This document shows positions 44,801-55,644 of a stretch of 64,000 nucleotides of DNA, one piece after another (the first letter of the stretch is position 1; the number at the start of each line of letters is the position of its first letter). The DNA comes from Enoplolaimus lenunculus (lineage: Eukaryota > Nematoda > Enoplea > Enoplida > Thoracostomopsidae): assembly GCA_030248215.1 (NCBI GenBank), contig JASANG010003337.1, forward strand, positions 186,001-250,000, read 5' to 3'. The notes beneath the pieces are model-generated. The model searched no databases. It worked only from the letters and a program-made list of their open reading frames with translations, and was not told the origin of the DNA. The translations under genes were made by a program, and so were the position numbers.

Positions 44801-47800
44801 AAGACAAAAAATTTAACTAAAATTATTTTGGCTGTGCACAAGGTTTAGATTGCAGTATTAGGTAATAATTAGGAATAATTATTCATTATTTAATAAATTT
44901 TGTTAAAAATACAAAACGTTTTTTTTGGGTTTTTGAAACAAAAACCGTTTGTATTGATGAGAAAATAGCGATGGAATAAACGTTTAGATGTCGTTTTGAA
45001 CGATTCTGTTCGAAACGTTGAATGTGTTTAAAATACCGTTTTATTTTTGATACGACGAGATTTTTAATTTGAAATATCAGCAATATTTTTGTTATTTTAT
45101 TAGGCAACAACACGAAATTCTAGAAGTTCAAGCAGTAACGCTTCAAAGTTCAACTGCAGCCAATAATGACGAAATTAAAGCGTACAAAGACCAAATTGTT
45201 CGATTGAAAGCCAGTGTTGAGGTTAGTTGCCATATAGAAATCGTTACGCTGAGCAATTGATACCTCTAAAATCAACGTGGTTTGGTTATTTTTGATACAA
45301 AGGCCTTTGATGAGTCAATAGATTAAGGTGTACTAAGAAACGAGATATTCTGAAAAGGTACGACGAGGTGCCAACATCTGCACTTCAAACATACAACCGC
45401 TGCTCAATAATCAACCGGTTAACACATTTTAATAATTACCACATCGCTTCATGTCCGTCTTCAACAAACAATCGGTGAAATACTTTCTTGATCAATGGCT
45501 CAATTTAAAGCCCTATTCACACGTGCAAGTTGTTGATGCGAGAATTTACTGCTGCAAATTGCACGCAGAACTTGCAATTTTTATCAGCCAATGAGAAAGC
45601 GGCTGCAATAAATTCAGTGAACTGCATGGTTATTCACACATATGAACTAAATTCCTAGCTTTAATTTTTAATGAATTATTTACAGCTGCAAGTTTTTCGA
45701 ACGGAATTTTGGACAAAACTTGCAAGTGCAAGTTGCAGCAGGAAGTCCTCGCACACAAAAACTTGCACATGTGAATAGGGCTTAAAGAGGTTATTGCATC
45801 AACAGGAATTAGGCGCAGCCAATCAGCAACTTCGCGATCGAGCAAATACAGCGCAAGCGTGTGCTCAAAAAGCGCAACAAGAAGCTGAACAAGCAAAATC
45901 AATTGTCGCCAAATTACAAACTGAAGTAGTGCCACAACCTTCTGCCGTGACACAAGTCGCAGCCGCCCCACCGCCAGCTCAGCCTGCTGTCGATCCAGTC
46001 GCGTAAGTTGTCAGCCTTGTGACCAGCAATTATTCGACTAGGAACAAGAAAGGTTTCCTGAGAAAGCAATGAAAAGTTTTAAACATAAAATTCTTTTAAT
46101 GCTGTTAGAAAAACTATTCGCCAGATGGACTAAATTGACCGTAGGGCCGGCATCTATCTCGCCGTCCTGCAGTAGATGTAGTCACAGGTAAGTTTGACAA
46201 AAAGTGCATCTGAGCAGATGGTTTCCAAAATTATCTGAGGGTCGTCTCGGTCAATTTCTATCCATGAACCAAAGAAGTTATTTAGCGACAATCTTGTGGC
46301 CTGATCCGGTGATTTTGTCAAACCTTGGAACAGTTGCACACAATTTTAGTGTAGACTAAGACTTCTACTGATTTCATATCGTGTCTATACGCGTCAGTTC
46401 ATAACGCTTGTTTGTTATATTACATTTCCCAAATGTTTTATATTCAATTTCAAATGAAGACAATGATGTATTTTCAGTAAAATTTATCTGAAAATTTGAA
46501 AACTGAGAAACTCCATACTTGGATTATCTTTCAATAAATTTTGAAAATTGTCGTAATTTTATTAACCAGTTAATTTTAAAATTCTACAACTGTACCGAAA
46601 AAAAATTAAAAATTACCGGAAAAATGTGTTTTTTCCATTTTTTTCCATTTTTTCCAAGGGCATTTCTAAGTGGTCGCCTTGTTTTATCATAAACTGAACC
46701 GTATTATATTTTAATAGCCATACGGGCCCGTAGCCATGGAGTGGGACCGAAAACAAGCTGGCCCACTTGAAGAAGTTTCCAGCTGCGTTTATAAGTCCTT
46801 TGAAACCCTTTCAAGTCCGTGTAGAAAAATTTTAAGCCCCCGTTTCATGTTGAGCTGACTAAGTACATGTAGCGCTCACTATCTGGCAGTATAATGATTT
46901 ATATAATCTGTACAAGAGTTACCTCAGTTCCAGGATTTTTACCGGTTCTGATACCAGCCGGAACCAAGTTAGGAACACGTAAAGATAACTATTGATATAA
47001 GCTATTTTGTACGAAGGTATTTCAGGTTAAAGCAACAAGAAGAAAAGCTAACCAAAATGACTGTTCAACTACAAGAATCACAAAACCAAGTGGACAAACT
47101 CAAAGATCAACTGAACAAAGCAGAAGCTGAAAGTGCAAAAGTGAGTCGAAGACGCGACTTAACTTCCATCCTTGTAACGCAGCAACCGTTAAAGTTAAGC
47201 ATATTTTTGCAATATCCGTAGGCTTAAAACCATTAATACTGTTAAAATAGAATATGACAATTTATTCAATTTGTGGCCGAATTAACAAATTTTGAAACGC
47301 TAATTAATACTGTAATTCACTTCTATGTTTTTTACTTAAACTGGTTTAAAAAATAGTTTCCAGTTGTTAATTATTTTAATTTTAAACCTGATGCCAATTC
47401 CTTGCCACTGCCAGAGGGGCGTTTTACTGCAAGAAAAATCAGGTGGATTTTTCCCGGACGGAATATGTACATGTGCCACCGGGACGTTCATATTCTATGG
47501 ATTGTTTGTTTCATCCTTCCGCTTTGAACTGACTATGAATGTGTTGAGAATCGCATAATTATAATATATACATATATACATATATATTATACCCATAAAA
47601 GAGACCAATACAGAAGGATGGCCTAGACTGCTTATCCGACACTCAGACATCCCGTTTAAACTTTATTGAATCCAGAATAAAAATTAACAGACATGGCAAT
47701 CAACAAAAATGGTTCGAAGTAAGTCAGTTGTGCCCAAAACAAAGAGTATAAAAAAAGAAGTGTTAGGTTTAACAAGCATTTTGTGAGTTAAAAATAAATA

Positions 47801-50800
47801 ACAGTCTGTAACCGAATAACTGAGGGGCATCCTCTGGGAAGGCATAATAATTTGCTTTTAATTCCCAATACGTAACCCCTTAATGTTTTCGTGCGCTTAG
47901 TTATGGTCATTGCAGTCTTATAATACTACGAAATGAGTTCGGTTTCGCGAGTTGAAAATACTGTCATCAAACTTGTAAAGATTGAAAAAAACTTTTTGGC
48001 AAGTACATACTATCAAGAGTGGATGATGCATACTTCAACAAGAGTATGCAACCGGGTATATTCTGTGTAGAAAATAAAGTACCTGGCACGCGTTGCGTTT
48101 GTCCCACAGAAAAACGTACCGCCCCTGATCTTTACATGCGCCCAAATGCTTAATTCCTTTGCATTTGAACGGTGACTTTGCTTTGGGTACTGGAAGACGC
48201 GTTTGATTGTTGTGACATACCTTTTGTGTGTAAAAGCTATTTCATGTCAGTTTGATATATGCAAATTGCAGTAATCTCACGTCTGTCCCTTAATTTGAGG
48301 CTAAGATTGAACCTATTTTTACGGAATGTAGTCCCACATAACCAAAATCGTATCGTTGTTACATCCCTGGATAGAATTGAACGCTTTTAAAGTGCTTAAC
48401 CAGTTGCTGACTATTTCACCTGATTTATGCTTCGAAAACATTGTTACAGGTCACTCATTTATCCAAACAACTGAACGAAGTTAATACTCAAAAGATTGAG
48501 CTCGAGGATAAATTGAACAATTTTAAGGATGTCTATGCTCAAGATGTGAGTTCACTATTAGCTTAACTTTTATTGCAGCCAATCGACAGTGAGTTCACTA
48601 TTAGCTAAACTTTTATTGCAGCCAATCGACAGTGAGTTCACTATTAGCTAAACTTTTATTGCAGCCAATCGACAGTGAGTTCACTATTAGCTAAACTTTT
48701 ATTGCAGCCAATCGACAGTGAGTTCACTATTAGCTAAAATTTTATCGTAGCCAATCGGCAGTGAGTTTACAATTGGCTAAAAATTTATTGTAGCCAATCG
48801 GCAGTGAGTTTACTATTAGCTAATATTTTATTGTAGCCAATCAGCAGTGAGTTTGCTATTAGCTAAAATTTTATTGTAGCCAATCAGAAGGGAGCTCGCT
48901 ATTACCTTAAATTTTATTGTAACCAATCACGGCACAAACCAAGAACCAGCCGAAGTTTACCTAACTATAATACGCTGTTCAAAAATGAAACATTTAAGAA
49001 TACGAATATTGTTTCAGCGGCAACGCTAAATTGTTCCCAATTTTCGCGATTTCTTGTATGACTGCGTTCCTTTGTATTAATTCCTAGTATTTTAACCTCA
49101 GCCCAAATCAGTCCACGTTTCTGACTCGCTTGAGATTCAGTTGCAAAATTTGCTGTAAAACTTAACATTGGATCGAAATGTGCAATTTTTCCCTGATATA
49201 TTTTGCAGGCGGATTGTGATTTTTTTTAAATCCATTTTTCAATCTCCTACGCGTCCTTTTTGAATGATAATTGCAGTCAATTTATACGCTTATTCGTCCA
49301 AAATACACTAATGTAGCATTTTTCCGTCAAAGCCTATACCTGACTATATTTTATGCGATTTTATAGTAAATTAGCTGGTAAACGCTGATTGTTTAAAACT
49401 AAAAACAAAAAATCTGTTAGAAATTTGCTGTTTACTAAAAGTAATATTAATATTAGTAGAAAGTGTTCACATTTGGCTTAAATTTCCGTAACCAAATATC
49501 GTTTTGATCTAAAATAATTTGCTGAGTCTGACTGGCGTTAACTTTGACATTTCATTGCTATTAAAGTTAGCATAACAATATTTAGTATGTCAGTATATTT
49601 GCGTAATAGCTTAAAGACTTGGACTGAGTTTCACAATGGATTTAAAGTTTGTTTTTTTATTTTCAGATGTTCGGACTGTCAAAACAACAAATTGATCGTA
49701 AGTAACCAATGATTGGCTCTTGGTAGTTTAAGCCGTTTCAAGATTGGCTAAAGCTGGAGTTGGCGAATTGAACTCAGTCGACTTCCACCAACTGCTTGGA
49801 GCAACATATTTGTAGAACTATCGTAAAACAGAATTTAAGTGTTTTTGAGGTTGCTTGCATTGGATGCTAAAAATTCGGATGAACCCTACATTTTTGGAAA
49901 CGTTTTTTTATCAAATCATTACTCTTTAAATTGTGGGACTTAGACGAAGCATCGGTCCTTTTAGCTGCGCTTGCAGGTTAAGCACTATTTACCTTGTGAA
50001 TAGGGAGTAGAATTGTATGTAAACTTGTAACAAAAGTTGACAATTTTGCTAACTTTAGAAACTCTATTGTATACGGTTGTTTGTATTACCGTTTAGTTTT
50101 ATGAGTCCGATTTCAGCTATGGAAATTAATTTTAATTTTTAGCTGTGAGTCCGTATTCTCAAATGTGCGTAGCACTTATCACCAGTTGGTGCTTGGTCGT
50201 GTAAGTTTGGAATCAGCATATGACGACGTTCGAAATTCAGCACATTGTTCGCATTTGATTTGCCTTAATATACCAATTGTAAGATCTGCAATTGCAGTTG
50301 TTCGTCACTTTAAAAACCTCCCGCTAACTGATGATAGGTGCTGTACGCATTAAAGAATATGGGCCCTGGTTCCAATTCCGGCTTAATTTTGTGCCTTTAG
50401 GAGACCTACATAGTTTTTTACATATTGTTTAGCCTGCTAACTGCAAACCAATGCTTTAGACGCTATACGTTATTTAAGCTTAGTTAAAAATATAATATTA
50501 CAGCCAGCTTAACAATTTTTACTCGCTAAGCGTTTACAGCTTCGTGTAATGTTTTTTTGCAGAATATCGACTTGCGTTTGAATTATTCGATAAAGATAAA
50601 GACGGTCGAATTACAAAAGACGAAATTGAAGAAGCGATTCGTGAATGCGGCTTGAAACCAACTGATAGCTGGGTGAAGCAATTAATTGACGAAGCTGATG
50701 AAGATGGTATATTGTACCTACATATTTACTTAAATTTTGACCGATATGAAACTGCCGAATATAATTGTGTCAAACTCTGATACATTCTTTCCTTTAAGTG

Positions 50801-53110
50801 GCCCATGTAAAAGATCAGGGGCGGAACGTTTTTCTGTGGACTAGAATAGAGTAAACTTACGCTTTAGAATAATGTTTTGCTTGGCTTAAGCTTAGGCTTA
50901 GGCTTAGGCTTAGGAAAATGCTTATAATACTGTTCCGTCCCTGTTCTTTACATTGGCGCTTCGTCCTCTAAACAAATGGAGTCGGCCAAAAACGCAACGC
51001 CGGCCGGTACATTTTGTACCACGCGAAACCCGAAGAGTTTCACAAACTTATAAGATGCGTTGTTGGTTTAATGAATTTGTTGCGAGTCTTCAAACAATTG
51101 AATAATCACAATTTTGTCAAAGAATCATTATAACAAACGTTAATTTGTGCTAAATTCACTGTGAACCTGATGTTATAGAATCTGGTACAATAGAATGGCC
51201 TGAATTCTTACATGCGATGACCGGACATGCCGTATCACGAGTGAGTCTTGTGTTCACTTTAAGATAGCGGTCATTGTTTGATGATGGCGCTAAACGTAGT
51301 TGTAGACCTTGCGTTACTTTTTATTGCTTCAAACGATATTATACTGAATGCATATCGGCAATTTTTGGCTCGCCTTTCAATATAAAGATATTTGTGTCTA
51401 TAATCTGATAGGCAGATGAACTTAAATTTACCTGAAGCAATAACGTTACACTTTCAGGCCAATGTAAAGAATAAGGGCGGAACAGTATTATAAGCATATT
51501 TCTAAGCCTAAGCCTAAGCCTAAGCGTAGAATGAACATATTGTTAAGCCTAAGGCTAAGCTTAACCCTAAGTCAATCAAAACAATAGTCTAAAGCTTAAG
51601 CTTACTTTATTGCAGTCCGCCCAAATACTCTTCGCCCCTGATCTTTACATGGGTCCACTTTCATTATGGTTGTTTTACCTGGAGCGCTGCCACGGTGTAC
51701 CGTTGTTACCGCTTGTGAGTATTACTCACTTACACTTTGGCCCCGACAACCCTTTTATACCATTCTTACGAGGAATGTGGTCGTGTTTTGGTTCTCGAGT
51801 TCTAGGAATGTTTACAGACTATATTATGAAACTTTGAAAATAATGTAAACTGAAGACTTTTCGAATAATTCGAAATTTTAAATCTTAACGAAAATGTTGA
51901 ATTTTTGTGCATTTTTAAATAGGTTTGTATTTTTCAAGGAATTAAAAGTTTTCTACAAAATTCTTGGAACTTGAGCAACCTTTCGAAAGTCGAGTATAAA
52001 AGCACCTGATCTGCATTTTCTGGGGTGCTGGAATTAGTTTAGAGCTCGCTGTTTGTGACTCAGTCGATAGTTTTACAGCAAAGTGCTGCCGGCTTAATTT
52101 TTACGATTTTCACGGTATAGCGGACGTAACTTGTTTTTTGTGGCTGTTGAACCTGAGTTTTACGGACCTAAAGGTCTGTGAGCGATTTTCTGCGAATATA
52201 GTAGTTGAGCCGCATCGCGGCCTAGTGAATATACTGTGAGCTCTGGTGTGATAGTCATGACCGACATCCGAGTATTCTAATTTGCCTTCGGGTAACTTGT
52301 TTATTTCTAAAGTAGTTATAACCTTACTGTGGATTGCGTGTGCAAATTGAGAATTTTTGGATAAGCGTGTCAAAGCTACTTGTGAATTTTAGGGAATTAA
52401 TTAAGAGTTGATTAGTTGTGTGCTTAGGTAACCGGTAGTATTGGAAGGCGTTCCTTGGAGTGCCGACCCTCTATACTGTACCGTTGTTACAACGGTTTGT
52501 TATTATTGCTATTTGCCTATTTTTTAAATTCATATTGTTTTGTTGAATACTTATAAAGGCATTTTTGAGTACTTTAGTCTGTCTCCATTTATAGCACAGA
52601 CTTGATTTGCGATATTGTGAGTTGTAGAAAAAGTCATCAAAAGGCAAAGGGAAAGGCAAAACACAGCGCAAGCACACGTCATCAGGCAGTCAACAAGACA
52701 CAACTCCAAAAACTCCGGAATCACCAACGCATCCTGAAGCTCCAGTTGAACACGGTGCACCGTCCACTCAAATTATGGGAGCACAGCAACAGCAACACCA
52801 TGCAGCTCAAATTCCTCCCGGCGGCATTCATCAGATGCAACACCACCCAGGCCCTCCGCTGTCACGAGAACGTCCACATAATCCAGAGGTCGAAGTACAG
52901 CAACTGCAACACCAACATCAACAATTGCAAGCGCAACACGGCATTCAACAACAATCGATACAACAACACGTTGCCGCGCAACAACAAGTCAAAGGTGCGT
53001 CACAAGGCAATCCGTTGCCACAAAGCCCGCCAGCATCGAAACAAGGATCACTTAAAGGCCATCGCGTCCCACCGTTCCATCAACAAAAACAACCAAAGAA
53101 ACCGAATTGA
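38890..53110 (+). CDS. Glycogen-binding (AMPK-beta-type CBM48) / coiled-coil / EF-hand / Gln-Pro-rich protein
   Basis: Thirteen exons: 38890-39155, 40390-40513, 42058-42194, 43666-43783, 44495-44631, 45104-45221, 45806-46002, 47026-47140, 48450-48545, 49667-49697, 50563-50706, 51179-51240 and 52628-53110. They sum to 2028 nt (675 residues plus TGA), with consistent phases. Residues 8-88 match the AMPK-beta carbohydrate-binding module (VRVTGSFWGW, APGTYEFKFNVDSKW, VRNNVLTV), keeping the sugar-contacting Trp, Lys and Asn positions. Residues about 115-435 are a charged Ala/Gln/Lys-rich coiled coil. Two EF-hand loops, 456-467 (DKDKDGRITKDE) and 492-503 (DEDESGTIEWPE), both have good calcium ligands. 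Exon 13 encodes a basic then Gln/His/Pro-rich disordered tail. I infer a calcium-responsive, oligomeric glycogen-associated scaffold. I know no named family with this order of domains. Confidence 0.88.
39163..39331. mobile_element. Family J MITE, 7 nt inside intron 1 of the CBM/EF-hand gene
   Basis: The ends are GGCCCGTAGCCAGCTCACC and AATGACTACGGGTCC. It starts seven nucleotides after the exon 1 boundary, leaving GTACGCA as the only pre-insertion intron sequence at the donor. Confidence 0.8.
39478..39818. mobile_element. Family N MITE, complete
   Basis: The ends TGGCTGGGTTTCTAAAACC and GGTTTCAGAAACCCAGCCA are inverted copies. The interior has many TTAAGTA words. It lies in intron 1 of the CBM/EF-hand gene. 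Confidence 0.8.
40097..40257. mobile_element. Family C2 MITE with perfect 8-bp duplications
   Basis: AAAATCGT lies at 40089-40096 and 40258-40265. The ends are CGCCAATGTTACTTTTAGG and CTTAAAGTAACATGGGCC. The core is five uninterrupted CCTAAG units. It lies in intron 1 of the CBM/EF-hand gene. Confidence 0.9.
41092..41538. mobile_element. Family B MITE (reverse orientation)
   Basis: The ends are CTGTAGTCACCCGAATAAG and CTTATTCGGGTCACCACAG, with TA on both sides. It lies in intron 2. Confidence 0.85.
41747..41958. mobile_element. Family C1 MITE
   Basis: The ends are GGCCCATGTAAAAATCACGG and CTGTTCTTAACAATGGCC. The core is TTAGGC/TTACGC repeats. It ends 99 bp before exon 3. Confidence 0.75.
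42265..42720. repeat. C1-derived 42-bp minisatellite of TTAGGC runs
   Basis: A C1 end (GGGCGGAACA) leads into about nine copies of a 42-bp unit of four GCCTAA hexamers plus GCGTGAAAATGTGCATATTA. The array is open in several frames because 42 is divisible by three. It lies in intron 3 of the CBM/EF-hand gene and is not coding. Confidence 0.85.
43185..43480. mobile_element. Family E MITE, partial
   Basis: The interior matches 31922-32287 (TTGACACAATTTTGACGAAAA, in family form). The right end is CCTCCGTCTGCATCCTG. The left end is not recognisable. It lies in intron 3. Confidence 0.5.
44219..44423. mobile_element. Family L CpG-rich hairpin element
   Basis: Ends GGTTGCACTATAC and GTATAGCACAACC enclose paired GTCCGTCATCCGT and ACGGATGACAGAC words. 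It is strikingly CpG-rich for this window. A relative lies at 57021-57155. It lies in intron 4. Confidence 0.65.
45509..45781. mobile_element. Family A MITE, 24 nt before exon 7 of the CBM/EF-hand gene
   Basis: Perfect TTAA duplications lie at 45505-45508 and 45782-45785. The ends are AGCCCTATTCACACGTGC and GCACATGTGAATAGGGC. Only AGAGGTTATTGCATCAACAG separates it from exon 7. Confidence 0.9.
48546..48930. repeat. 43-bp minisatellite containing splice donor and acceptor sequences
   Basis: About nine copies, the first four near-identical. Each unit begins GTGAGTTCAC and contains TTTTATTGCAG followed by CCAATCGACA. The first unit starts exactly at the donor of exon 9, so that the splice site is the first six bases of the array. 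Confidence 0.9.
50800..50957. mobile_element. Family C1 MITE
   Basis: The ends are GGCCCATGTAAAAGATCAGG and CTGTTCTTTACATTGGC, with a TTAGGC core. It lies in intron 11 of the CBM/EF-hand gene. Confidence 0.75.
51457..51655. mobile_element. Family C1 MITE (reverse orientation)
   Basis: The ends are GGCCAATGTAAAGAATAAGG and CTGATCTTTACATGGGTCC, with a GCCTAA core. It lies in intron 12. Confidence 0.75.
51696..52491. mobile_element. Solo LTR of an LTR retrotransposon (fossil)
   Basis: A 796-bp segment starts TGTACCGTTGTTAC and ends CCGTTGTTACA, flanked by a perfect 4-bp duplication ACGG (51692-51695 and 52492-52495). A TATAAAAG box lies near 51996, suggesting plus-strand orientation. No internal region or second LTR is present. 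The 4-bp duplication fits the Gypsy group. The intact duplication suggests it is not very old. It lies in intron 12 of the CBM/EF-hand gene. Confidence 0.7.
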
Positions 53111-53197
53111 TTGTATTTCTTGGTCCTATTTTGTCCATTTTATATCTTTAATAGTTTAATACTGCTGGTGTTAAAGATATTAACTGAGAATTTGTCC

Positions 53198-53203
53198 AAT
53201 AAA
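53198..53203 (+). terminator. Polyadenylation signal AATAAA
   Basis: A canonical AATAAA lies 88 bp after the stop codon of the CBM/EF-hand gene. Confidence 0.7.
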
Positions 53204-53597
53204 TGTTCAGATCCAATTACTTTGAAAGCAATTTTGGGTTGATTCTTGTTAGGAATGTGTTGGTATTTAAATTTTCGATCATGCCGACTATTATTACATC
53301 TTTAATTTTTTTATACTTACCCATATTTTAAGTTAAGGCTGTACAAACGATAACCCGGCTAGCGGGGTATCAAAATTCCGTGTTTTGCACTTCTTAAGGC
53401 ATGCGGATTGGCTAATGCTTCAGCTTAAGCTTTACGGACAGATGCGCCTTTTTCTAAGCTTGGCTTCAACTTACACGGTACATTTAGACCTACATTTATG
53501 CTTAGACTTAGGAAAACTAATCCTTGCCCAACTTTTTAGCGTTAGTTGTCCTTGTAAACCTCAGCGTTTGGGGAAGTATACAAGTGCCAAAAAATCA

Positions 53598-53754
53598 GGC
53601 CCGTAGCCAACTCACATTGCTAGTGGGGGTAAAAAATTTCAGGAGGGGCATTCCATCAATGAGTTACAAGCAATGTTGAGAAATTTTTAGGGTGAGGGTA
53701 AATTTTTTCAGGGGGGTTAAGTTCCTCCCCTGCCCCCCCTCTTGGTTACGGGAA
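53598..53754. mobile_element. Family J MITE
   Basis: The ends are GGCCCGTAGCCAACTCAC and CTTGGTTACGGG. The interior has TTTCAGGAGGGGCATTCC and a C-rich right part. Confidence 0.7.
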
Positions 53755-54141
53755 TCCAAACAATTTCTGAGTCTGTTTATGACAGTTTCTGAGAACGATG
53801 AGTCATTTAGAGAAAATTTCTATTTATCGCAGGATAAGTTTTCACCCATTTCGTTCAAAGCAATGCCATTCAATGTTTCCTATGATACGGTGTTGTTCGT
53901 GTGAGTACCAATGGCATATCAAAGGTGGCATACGGGGAATATATACCTCAGGGACCATGTATAGAATAAGAATAGCCTGTCCTTTAGAGGTCAAATTAAT
54001 TTTTTGTCCGCTGCGCTTGCTGTGAAGAAACATTTAGGTAAAGTTTCCTCCTGCCGAATTGAATACTTGGCAATGCTCTTGACAGTAACACAACTCAAAC
54101 GAAGAGTGTCTACAGATGTTGTTAACGCATATGTTAATTGT

Positions 54142-54290
54142 GACCCATTTAAAGACTAGGGCCGGAACTGTAGTATAAGCATATTACTAAGCCTAAGCCT
54201 AAGCCTAAGCAAAAAAAGTTAGTCTAAAGCTTAAACTGACTCTATTATAGGCCTTACGGAAAACGATCCGACCCTGTTCTATACATGGGC
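54142..54290. mobile_element. Family C3 MITE
   Basis: The ends are ACCCATTTAAAGACTAGGGC and CCCTGTTCTATACATGGGC. The core has three CCTAAG units. Confidence 0.7.
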
Positions 54291-54722
54291 GTTAATTGTT
54301 ATACGTTTAGTTTTGAAGGTTACAAATAAAGACATTTATTCACCTGATATGTTCTTGGCCAGCTTAACCAGACTCCGATACATTTTCAACGTTTAGTTTT
54401 CAAAAATTTAATTCAATTGAGATTGAACGAGGCATTGAAAAACATAAACGTTGAAGATACTTGAAACAATTAAACGCTGAGTTCATTGGCGGGCGAAACG
54501 TGAAGAAGAGTCCAAGCTTGGCCAATTCGGATTTTAATTGGTCCTTTTGGGACAAATTCGCCAACGCAGTTTTTCGTCCAATTAACTGTTTCCTACTGTG
54601 TATAGCGGTGTTTAAAAGACCGTTTGGGACGCTATTATTCGTTCAGCATCGTTTAAGCTTGTAATGAAGAAATACAGCAAGCTAAACAGCTATAACGCCA
54701 GCTATTAGATGTTGCAGTATTT

Positions 54723-55172
54723 GGCTCATGTAAAGATGAAAGGCGGAACGTTTTTCTGTGGGACTGCAATAGAGTAAGATTAAAGATAGTAAATTGAAAA
54801 TTTTTCGCTTAACCCTTTCTCACATGAATATTTTCTATTTCCCCTGAGACCTACTTTTATGTTAGGATTGGAACTCCAGTGACTGGAGTGGGAGGCGTAT
54901 ACCATCACCACTCTGCCATAGGAGCTTGACGCTCGAGCCCGAGGGGGCTCTCACATCTTGTGGTTATTTAGTACTATGTATACGTGTTGCAATTGTTAAA
55001 CACGGTGCGATATATATTATTTAACGTATATACCCTGCGCTTAGTTGCCTAGAGGCAACTCAATGTGAGAAGGGGTTAAGATTTAGACTATTTTTTTGCC
55101 TTGCTTAGGTTTAAGCTTAAGCTTAGGAATATGCTTTATAATACTGTTTCGCCCCTGTTCTTTACATTGGCC
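54723..55172. mobile_element. Family C1 MITE split by an I element
   Basis: The left end GGCTCATGTAAAGATGAAAGG, in family form, and the right end CTGTTCTTTACATTGGCC belong to one C1 copy. Its AT-rich part is interrupted by I at 54813-55075. Confidence 0.75.
54813..55075. mobile_element. Family I MITE nested in C1
   Basis: TTAA duplications lie at 54809-54812 and 55076-55079. The ends are CCCTTTCTCACATGAA and CAATGTGAGAAGGGG. On the minus strand it carries the tRNA-like A box (TGGCAGAGTGG) and a weakened B box. Confidence 0.85.
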
Positions 55173-55644
55173 CAGTATTTTAAGATGTTGTATATTGTCA
55201 CATTTTGACATAAAATCTAAAATATACATCACAGAACGAGCATCCGGTTTAAAAGCGCAATTAAACTATTAATAATGCAAGCTAATTCAGTAAAACTACA
55301 TGTAAGGATATCTAAAAAGCAATAACCGTGTTCTCAATAGTATGTAGCACTTTGCAAGTTACTAATATGATCTCAAATAAGTTAACTGTGATCAGGATTT
55401 GAAATGTCACGAAGTATCCAACAAATTAAATTTAAAATTATGCTAAATTCCGAAACTCGAAATTCAGTGAAGTGCAGTGGTTTACGGGACGTGGTATCAA
55501 CTGATATAATAGGTCATACAGACATTTGAGAATACAGCCGCTGGGGACTACTCGTTTGAATATATTATGTACATAGCGGCGGAATTTCTGACGGGGTGCG
55601 GGGTGATTATTGTTATCAAACGCAAAACTTGTAAGCTAGAAACC

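Noticed and set aside
48546-48930. CRISPR-like array
   Set aside because: The repeats are contiguous tandem units without unique spacers, in an animal intron.
52602-53159. 185-residue frame overlapping the last exon of the CBM/EF-hand gene
   Set aside because: It is a shadow frame. The correct frame follows from phase 0 of exon 12 and gives the basic and Gln/Pro-rich tail.
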